From positions 124,001 through 188,000 of the forward strand of contig NZ_PIRQ01000001.1 of NCBI RefSeq assembly GCF_003048535.1: DNA of 64,000 nucleotides, read 5' to 3'. The notes under the pieces were generated by a model that saw only the letters and a list, made by a program, of their open reading frames with translations, made no database searches and was not told where the DNA came from. The position numbers and the translations under genes are program-made. Of the stretch, positions 58,703 through 64,000 are shown piece by piece. Position 1 is the stretch's first letter. The number at the start of each line of letters is the position of its first letter. The DNA is from Campylobacter concisus. GTDB taxonomy: Bacteria; Campylobacterota; Campylobacteria; Campylobacterales; Campylobacteraceae.

Positions 58703-59820
58703 TGAAAGCTTACATTTATATTGAAAATGGTGTTTTTTTAGAAGCAAAAGCTTTTGGTGCTCACGGCGAGTGTGCAGGTGAGCTCGTTTTTAATACCTCG
58801 ATGACTGGCTACGAAGAGATCATGAGCGATCCAAGCTATGCTGGTCAGTTTATCGTCTTTACGATGCCAGAAATAGGCATAGTAGGTATAAATGAAGATG
58901 ATATGGAGAGTCTTAGAATTCATGCAAGTGGCGTTATAATGAGAAGCTACAATGAAATTCCATCAAACTACCGCTCGCAAAAATCTTTGGGAAAATTTTT
59001 CGAAGAGCAAGGTAAATTTGGCGTTTATGACGTTGATACTAGATACCTCACAAAGATGCTACGCGATGAAGGTGCCTTGATGGCTTATATCTCAACGCAG
59101 ATAAGTGATAAAGATGAGCTAAAACGCAGGCTTGAAAGTAGCGGGCGTATAGAAAATATAAACTACGTAAAAACAGTTAGTGCGATGGATGAATATGAGC
59201 ACAAAAAAGGCGCATGGGATAGAAATTTAAAGTCATATAAGCCGCTAAAAAGTATTGGCAAAAAAATAGCTGTTTTTGACTTTGGCGTAAAGAGAAATAT
59301 CTTAAACGAGCTATGTGAAACTGGTCTTGAAGTCATCGTCGTGCCACACGACACTAAGGCTAAAATTTTGATAGAAAAATTTAAAAATGGCGAGATAAAT
59401 GGGGTATTTTTATCAAATGGTCCTGGTGAGCCAAAAAATTTAAAGGCCGAAATAGGCGAGATCAAAAAGATGATTGAGGCTAGGATACCAATATTTGGTA
59501 TTTGTCTTGGACATCAGTTACTCTCAAACGCCTTTGGATACGAGACATATAAGCTTAAATTTGGCCAGCATGGAGCAAATCATCCAGTGCTAAATTTAGA
59601 GACAAAAGCGATCGAGATAACAACACAAAATCACAACTACAACGTACCTGAGAGTATCGCAGAAGTAGCCGTTGTGACTCATAGAAATTTATTTGACAAC
59701 ACAATCGAAGGCGTGAGATACAAAGACTATCCGATCTTTTCGGTCCAGCACCACCCAGAAGCAAGTGGTGGCCCAAGCGAGAGCAAATATATATTTAAGC
59801 AGTTTTTAGAAATTTTATAA
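58702..59820 (+). CDS. carA: Carbamoyl-phosphate synthase small subunit
   Basis: 372 aa glutaminase subunit. The N-terminal domain has FNTSMTGYEEIMSDPSYAGQ. The class I amidotransferase domain has its nucleophile Cys in FGICLGHQLL (about residue 261), and the triad His/Glu in SVQHHPEAS. Delivers ammonia to CarB, encoded about 1.2 kb upstream in a different transcription unit. Confidence 0.96.
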   Translation: MKAYIYIENGVFLEAKAFGAHGECAGELVFNTSMTGYEEIMSDPSYAGQFIVFTMPEIGIVGINEDDMESLRIHASGVIMRSYNEIPSNYRSQKSLGKFFEEQGKFGVYDVDTRYLTKMLRDEGALMAYISTQISDKDELKRRLESSGRIENINYVKTVSAMDEYEHKKGAWDRNLKSYKPLKSIGKKIAVFDFGVKRNILNELCETGLEVIVVPHDTKAKILIEKFKNGEINGVFLSNGPGEPKNLKAEIGEIKKMIEARIPIFGICLGHQLLSNAFGYETYKLKFGQHGANHPVLNLETKAIEITTQNHNYNVPESIAEVAVVTHRNLFDNTIEGVRYKDYPIFSVQHHPEASGGPSESKYIFKQFLEIL

Positions 59821-59821
59821 G

Positions 59822-60487
59822 ATGCAAAATATAAACCTTTACATGATTATCTCAGTTGCATTTTTAAGTAGCTTTAGTCATTGTGTAGGTATGTGTAGCG
59901 GATTTTTGAGCTTACAGACTCTATTTTTTAAAGGCAAAAGCAAGAGAGAAATTTTAATGCTAAGCACACTTTATAGTTTAGCTAGAATTTTTGCTTATGT
60001 AGTTTTAGGAGCTTTGTTTGGCGCCTTTGGAGCTGTTATTAGCTTTAGCATGCAAGTAAGAGGTGTGATATTTTTCATAATTGGCTTAATGATCGCGTTT
60101 ATCGGTATTGCCTTGCTTTTTAGGGGTGAGCTTTTAAAATTTGTAGAGAATCAAAAGGCGCTTAATTTTGTAGTAAGAATTGCAAAAACAAGGATTCAAA
60201 AGAAAAATTTAGCAAATTTTTTATTACTTGGTTTTCTAAATGGCTTTTTGCCTTGTGGTGTGGTTTATTATTTTTTGGCACTTGGGATTTTAAGTGCAAA
60301 TTTTATTGATTCGGCTTTTATAATGCTTGTATTTGGTCTTTGTACATTGCCAGCCATGCTTTTAGCTAGCTTTGTATTTGGGATTTTAAATGAAAAATTT
60401 AAAGATATAATGTTTAAGATTTCGGCTAGCATAATGATAATAAATGGAATTTATCTATCATTTTTAGGATATAGAGCAAATGCCTAA
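59822..60487 (+). CDS. Six-helix membrane protein, TauE/SafE / DsbD-transmembrane-like family
   Basis: 221 aa, beginning one base after carA. Six hydrophobic helices. HCVGMCSGFLSL (about 20-31) and GFLNGFLPCGVVYYFLALG are the two mirror-image Cys motifs of the DsbD_2 ('sulfite exporter TauE/SafE') family. Members often lie near cbb3 oxidase genes and may handle copper or electrons; its position here, two genes before ccoN, fits that, but the role is inference. Confidence 0.78.
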   Translation: MQNINLYMIISVAFLSSFSHCVGMCSGFLSLQTLFFKGKSKREILMLSTLYSLARIFAYVVLGALFGAFGAVISFSMQVRGVIFFIIGLMIAFIGIALLFRGELLKFVENQKALNFVVRIAKTRIQKKNLANFLLLGFLNGFLPCGVVYYFLALGILSANFIDSAFIMLVFGLCTLPAMLLASFVFGILNEKFKDIMFKISASIMIINGIYLSFLGYRANA

Positions 60488-60567
60488 GATGGCAAAGCGA
60501 GAGAAATAATTGTTAATTACGTCAAAATTTATGATGTTTGATAAATATAACCAAAAAGGAAGAATAA

Positions 60568-61251
60568 ATGAGCAAGATTCTTAATAATCTAACTGTTCTT
60601 ATCGTTGAGAATGAGGGAGATGGTAAAAAAATAGTACAAGAAGTTATGCGAGATAAATTCGAAAAAGTTATCACTGCTCAAAATGGCGATGAAGGACTTA
60701 AGAAATTTAAAAAATATAATCCAAATATGGTTATAACAGACGTTTTTATGCCTATAATGAATGGTCTTGATATGGCTAAAAGCATTAAAGAAATTTCAAA
60801 AGATACACCTATTATAGTTTTTAGCACAAATAGTGAAAAAGAAACACTTCTAAAAGCGATAGATGTTGGTATTGATAAATACGTTTTAAAGCCGATTGAT
60901 CTTGATGATTTTTTGGTTACTTTAGAAAATGTCGCTAAAAATAAGATAGAAACAGCAAATATTATTCAGGTTACAAATGGATATAGTTTTAATAAAATAA
61001 AACGTGTGCTTATCAGAGATGGTGTTGAAATTTCTCTTACGAAAAAAGAACTTGCTTTTATATCTTTACTCATAAAAAGACTTGGTACGCTTGTACTTCA
61101 CGATGAAATAAAAAATGTTGTTTGGGTTGGCGAGAGCGTGACAGAGGCTGCTATTAGGACCTTTGTTAAACGTGTCAGAGATAAAGTCGGTAGTAATTTT
61201 ATAAAAAATGTTCCCGGACTTGGTTACAAAATAGATAGAAGACTCTCCTAG
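60568..61251 (+). CDS. OmpR-type response regulator
   Basis: 227 aa. Receiver domain 1-120 with phospho-acceptor Asp58 (VITDVFMP), Ser86/Thr87 and Lys108 (LKPI). The acidic pocket reads E14-N15-E16 where most receivers have two acids. The C-terminal winged helix (about 130-225) has KKELAFISLLIKRLG and AAIRTFVKRVRDKVG. No histidine kinase gene follows, unlike the C. jejuni locus as I recall it. It is placed 92 bases before ccoN, so control of the oxidase is an obvious hypothesis. Confidence 0.88.
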   Translation: MSKILNNLTVLIVENEGDGKKIVQEVMRDKFEKVITAQNGDEGLKKFKKYNPNMVITDVFMPIMNGLDMAKSIKEISKDTPIIVFSTNSEKETLLKAIDVGIDKYVLKPIDLDDFLVTLENVAKNKIETANIIQVTNGYSFNKIKRVLIRDGVEISLTKKELAFISLLIKRLGTLVLHDEIKNVVWVGESVTEAAIRTFVKRVRDKVGSNFIKNVPGLGYKIDRRLS

Positions 61252-61343
61252 TAAAAGAGAATTTATATTAATTAAGTCTTTTTATAGTTTTTCTACTCTA
61301 AAATAACCGAAAATTAATATAAATTTAACTAGGAGGAAAATTT

Positions 61344-62831
61344 ATGCGACCATCCCAGTTGCTACATTATGATTATAGTGTGGCAAAACTCTTTATGTTC
61401 TCCACGATATTTTTTGGTATTGTTGGCATGGCTATTGGTGTTTTGGTAGCTTTTCAGCTTGCCTGTCCTGATCTAAACTATATAGCTGGTGAGTATTCGG
61501 CATTTGGTAGATTGCGTCCTCTTCATACTAACGGTATCATTTTTGGTTTTATGCTCTCTGGTATATTTGCCACTTGGTATTACATAGGACAGCGTGTTTT
61601 AAAGGTATCAATGAGCGAATCTCCGTTTTTGATGTTCATTGGTAAGCTTCATTTCTGGCTTTATATACTTGTTATGATTCTAGCTGTTGTGACGCTTTTT
61701 ATGGGCGAGAGTACATCTAAGGAGTATGCCGAGCTTGAGTGGCCACTAGATATTGCAGTAGTAGTAGTCTGGGTGCTTTGGGGCGTAAGTATATTTGGAC
61801 TTATTGGTATTCGCCGTGAGAAAACACTTTACATCTCGGTTTGGTATTACATTGCTACATTTCTTGGCGTTGCTATGCTTTATCTATTTAATAACATGGA
61901 AATTCCAACAAGACTAGTTAGTGGATATGGCTCATGGCTACACTCAGTTTCGATGTATGCTGGCTCAAATGATGCTTTGGTTCAGTGGTGGTACGGTCAC
62001 AACGCAGTTGCATTTGTATTTACAGTAGCGATCATTGCCCAAATTTATTACTTCTTACCAAAAGAGAGTGGACAGCCTATTTTTTCTTATAAGCTTTCGT
62101 TATTTTCATTCTGGGGTCTTATGTTTATCTATCTTTGGGCTGGCGGTCACCACTTAATATATACTGCTGTGCCTGATTGGATGCAGACTATGGGTTCGGT
62201 TTTTTCTATTGTTTTGATTTTACCTTCTTGGGGTTCAGCTATTAATATGCTTCTTACAATGAAAGGCGAATGGACGCAACTTCGTGAGAGCCCGCTTATT
62301 AAATTTATGATTCTAGCTTCAACTTTTTATATGTTTTCAACTCTTGAAGGCCCTATCTTGGCTATCAAATCTGTAAATGCACTAGCTCACTATACTGACT
62401 GGGTGCCAGGACACGTACATGATGGCGCACTTGGCTGGGTTGGTTTTATGACTATGGCAGCACTTTATCATATGACACCACGTGTCTTTAAGCGTGAAAT
62501 TTATTCAAAATCCTTAATGGAAGCTCAATTTTGGATACAAACAACAGGTATTGTTTTATACTTTGCTTCGATGTGGATTGCTGGTATTACGCAAGGTATG
62601 ATGTGGAGAGCGACTGATAGCTATGGAAATTTACTCTACTCATTTATTGATACTGTTGTAGTGCTTATACCTTATTATTACATTAGAGCTATTGGTGGGC
62701 TTTTGTATTTGATTGGCTTTTTGATGTTTGCTTACAATATCTACAAATCAACTTCTGCTAAAGCTATTTTGGCAGAGCCAAAAAGTGCAACGCCTATGGG
62801 CGGTGCTAAAGCCAATGCGGAGGTGATGTGA
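61344..62831 (+). CDS. ccoN: cbb3-type cytochrome c oxidase subunit I
   Basis: Catalytic subunit with two haems b and CuB. 495 aa with about twelve helices. Conserved His in LRPLHTNGIIFGF, WWYGHNAVAFVF, AGGHHLIYTAVPDW (the pair for CuB) and DWVPGHVHDGALGWVGF. AGGAGGA gives a strong ribosome binding site 6 bases before the ATG. The terminal oxidase for microaerobic growth. Confidence 0.97.
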   Translation: MRPSQLLHYDYSVAKLFMFSTIFFGIVGMAIGVLVAFQLACPDLNYIAGEYSAFGRLRPLHTNGIIFGFMLSGIFATWYYIGQRVLKVSMSESPFLMFIGKLHFWLYILVMILAVVTLFMGESTSKEYAELEWPLDIAVVVVWVLWGVSIFGLIGIRREKTLYISVWYYIATFLGVAMLYLFNNMEIPTRLVSGYGSWLHSVSMYAGSNDALVQWWYGHNAVAFVFTVAIIAQIYYFLPKESGQPIFSYKLSLFSFWGLMFIYLWAGGHHLIYTAVPDWMQTMGSVFSIVLILPSWGSAINMLLTMKGEWTQLRESPLIKFMILASTFYMFSTLEGPILAIKSVNALAHYTDWVPGHVHDGALGWVGFMTMAALYHMTPRVFKREIYSKSLMEAQFWIQTTGIVLYFASMWIAGITQGMMWRATDSYGNLLYSFIDTVVVLIPYYYIRAIGGLLYLIGFLMFAYNIYKSTSAKAILAEPKSATPMGGAKANAEVM

Positions 62832-63496
62832 TGTTTGCTTGGTTAGAAAAAAATCCATTCTTTTTTGCAGTTTGCGTCTTTATCGTCATAGCTTATGCTG
62901 GCGTGGTAGAAATCTTACCTGACTTTGCAAATAGAGCTAGGCCACTTGAGGGCACAAAGCCTTATACAGTTTTAGAGCTTGCTGGAAAAAATATATATAT
63001 ACAAAATGGTTGCAATACTTGTCACTCACAGATGATACGTCCGTTTAAAGCAGAGACTGATAGATACGGCATGTACTCTTTAAGCGGCGAATTTGCTTAT
63101 GATCGTCCTCATCTTTGGGGTTCAAAAAGAACTGGTCCAGATCTTATGCGTGTGGGTAATTATAGAACAACAGATTGGCATGAAAATCACATGCTAAACC
63201 CAGCCTCTGTTGTGCCAGGTTCGATCATGCCAGCATATCCATTTTTGTTTAAGAAAAATGCTGATATAGAGACTGCTTACGCTGAAGCACTAACTGTTAA
63301 AAAGGTTTTTAACACACCTTATGATGAGAAAGATATGCCAGCTCTTGGCACTTTTGAGCAAGCAAATGCTAACGTGAAAGAGCAGGCTGCAAGTATCGTT
63401 GAAAGTATGAAAGATGAGCAAGTAAAAAGTGCCTTTGCAAAGGGTGAGATTCGCCAGATCGTGGCACTTATCGCCTATCTAAATAGCCTAAAATAG
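62831..63496 (+). CDS. ccoO: cbb3-type cytochrome c oxidase subunit II
   Basis: 221 aa mono-haem c subunit. One N-terminal helix (FFFAVCVFIVIAYAGVVEIL), haem site CNTCH in QNGCNTCHSQMIRPF (about 59-73), and the axial Met in VPGSIMPAYPFL. I take ATG 62831, overlapping the ccoN stop; an in-frame GTG one codon earlier is possible. Confidence 0.96.
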   Translation: MFAWLEKNPFFFAVCVFIVIAYAGVVEILPDFANRARPLEGTKPYTVLELAGKNIYIQNGCNTCHSQMIRPFKAETDRYGMYSLSGEFAYDRPHLWGSKRTGPDLMRVGNYRTTDWHENHMLNPASVVPGSIMPAYPFLFKKNADIETAYAEALTVKKVFNTPYDEKDMPALGTFEQANANVKEQAASIVESMKDEQVKSAFAKGEIRQIVALIAYLNSLK

Positions 63497-63505
63497 GAGT
63501 TAGTA

Positions 63506-63715
63506 ATGGATATTAGAGAACTTCAAGCTTATGGCTATTTTATTTTGACAGCATTTTTAGCTATCACTTTGTACGCTTATTTTTTTCATCTTTACAAAAG
63601 CGAAAAGCAAGGTAGAAGAAATTATGAGAAGTATTCAAGATTAGCCCTAGATGATGAGATCGGTAGTAAAATTTTAGAGCAAAAGGCTACAAAGGAGAGC
63701 GTATGCAATGGCTAA
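63506..63715 (+). CDS. ccoQ: cbb3 oxidase small subunit CcoQ
   Basis: 69 aa with one membrane helix (about 9-29, YGYFILTAFLAITLYAYFFHL) and the basic tail LYKSEKQGRRNYEKYS. Stabilises the oxidase core. Overlaps the start of ccoP by 13 bases. Confidence 0.9.
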   Translation: MDIRELQAYGYFILTAFLAITLYAYFFHLYKSEKQGRRNYEKYSRLALDDEIGSKILEQKATKESVCNG

Positions 63716-64000
63716 ATTTAGAAGATAATATAAATTTACTTGCGTTAATAGGTGCCATATTAATTATCGTACTAACTGTCGTTGTAGCTGGTAAGTATGT
63801 TGGTCAAATGAAAGTTAAAAAAGATGAAAGTGTAGAGCTTAGCAAGCATAACTGGGACGGAATAGGCGAGTATAAAAATCCAGTTCCATTTGGTTGGGCG
63901 GTAGTTTTTTTACTAACGCTTGTTTGGGCGATTTGGTATTATTTACTTGGTTATCCACTAAATTCTTACTCACAAATCGGTGAATATAATAAAGAGGTAA
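63703..64000 (+). CDS. ccoP: cbb3 oxidase subunit III CcoP, di-haem cytochrome c (3' truncated by window)
   Basis: Starts at ATG 63703 (MQWLNLEDNINLLALIG) with AAAGGAGAG before it and runs off the window. Visible: one membrane helix (about 12-30), the conserved HNWDGIGEYKNPVPFGWAV that precedes the second helix, and WAIWYYLGYPLNSYS. The two CxxCH haem sites lie beyond the window end. Confidence 0.93.
   Translation, partial: MQWLNLEDNINLLALIGAILIIVLTVVVAGKYVGQMKVKKDESVELSKHNWDGIGEYKNPVPFGWAVVFLLTLVWAIWYYLLGYPLNSYSQIGEYNKEV

Overview
The window is AT-rich, gene-dense bacterial DNA that reads as a Campylobacter chromosome. C. concisus or a close relative is the likely source, judged from recalled protein similarity and not from a search. 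Supporting signs are frequent TTG and GTG starts, promoters that show a TATAAT box without an obvious -35, a NifS/NifU-type Fe-S assembly pair, a cbb3 oxidase operon, and several gene blocks known from C. jejuni (mqnP to moaA-queE-queD-rsmE-rpmE-rsmI; aminotransferase-hom-yraN-trxA-trxB; dapB-purF; SPFH-ilvE-dmpI-bcp; fabZ-lpxA-clpX-mreB-mreC-carB; DUF507-carA; ccoNOQP).

Layout. (1) 1-1505: the 3' part of a CmeC/TolC-type outer-membrane efflux channel and a two-helix membrane protein, closed by a hairpin. (2) 1599-12892: an accessory island. It holds three tandem near-identical lipoprotein genes, two of them followed by a 45-codon relic of the 5' end of the next large gene. Then come an 1183-aa protein with a class 3 lipase motif (GHSLGG) and a Cys/His-rich PAAR-like segment, a 1232-aa protein of unknown family, and a 451-aa membrane-anchored protein. 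It looks like a contact-dependent, possibly type VI-delivered, phospholipase effector module with duplicated lipoprotein immunity genes; no secretion-apparatus genes are visible. (3) 13059-15350: nifS/nifU-type Fe-S assembly. (4) 15352-17444: miaA and a DadA-like oxidoreductase on the minus strand. (5) 17535-19459: mqnP and two small genes. (6) 19529-26747: moaA, queE, queD, a lipoprotein, a membrane protein, rsmE, rpmE, rsmI, an rlmB-like gene, and a RodZ-like protein with a coupled exported protein. (7) 26757-34572: aminotransferase, hom, yraN, trxA, a cysteine-less thioredoxin-like membrane protein, trxB, then dapB, a small gene, purF and a lipoprotein. (8) 34693-40004, minus: two DUF2393-like membrane proteins, hisIE, an SPFH protein, ilvE, dsbA, bcp and a tautomerase. 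(9) 40120-43829: a membrane protein and a giant DUF748/AsmA-like protein. (10) 44002-48705: a five-gene nickel/peptide-type ABC importer, followed by queH. (11) 49919-57536: fabZ, lpxA, clpX, mreB, mreC, carB and a terminator. (12) 57635-64000: a membrane protein, DUF507, carA, a DsbD/TauE-like membrane protein, an OmpR-type response regulator, and ccoNOQ with partial ccoP.

Most of the window is core metabolism: envelope and cell shape (lpxA, fabZ, mreBC), amino acids (hom, dapB, hisIE, ilvE), pyrimidine/arginine precursors (carAB), queuosine (queD, queE, queH), thiol redox (trxAB, dsbA, bcp), menaquinone (mqnP) and microaerobic respiration (cco). The accessory island is the part most likely to hold something undescribed. 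A pair of mutually exclusive inverted repeats before ilvE, a palindrome before the importer, and a cysteine-less thioredoxin-like protein between trxA and trxB are smaller points of interest.
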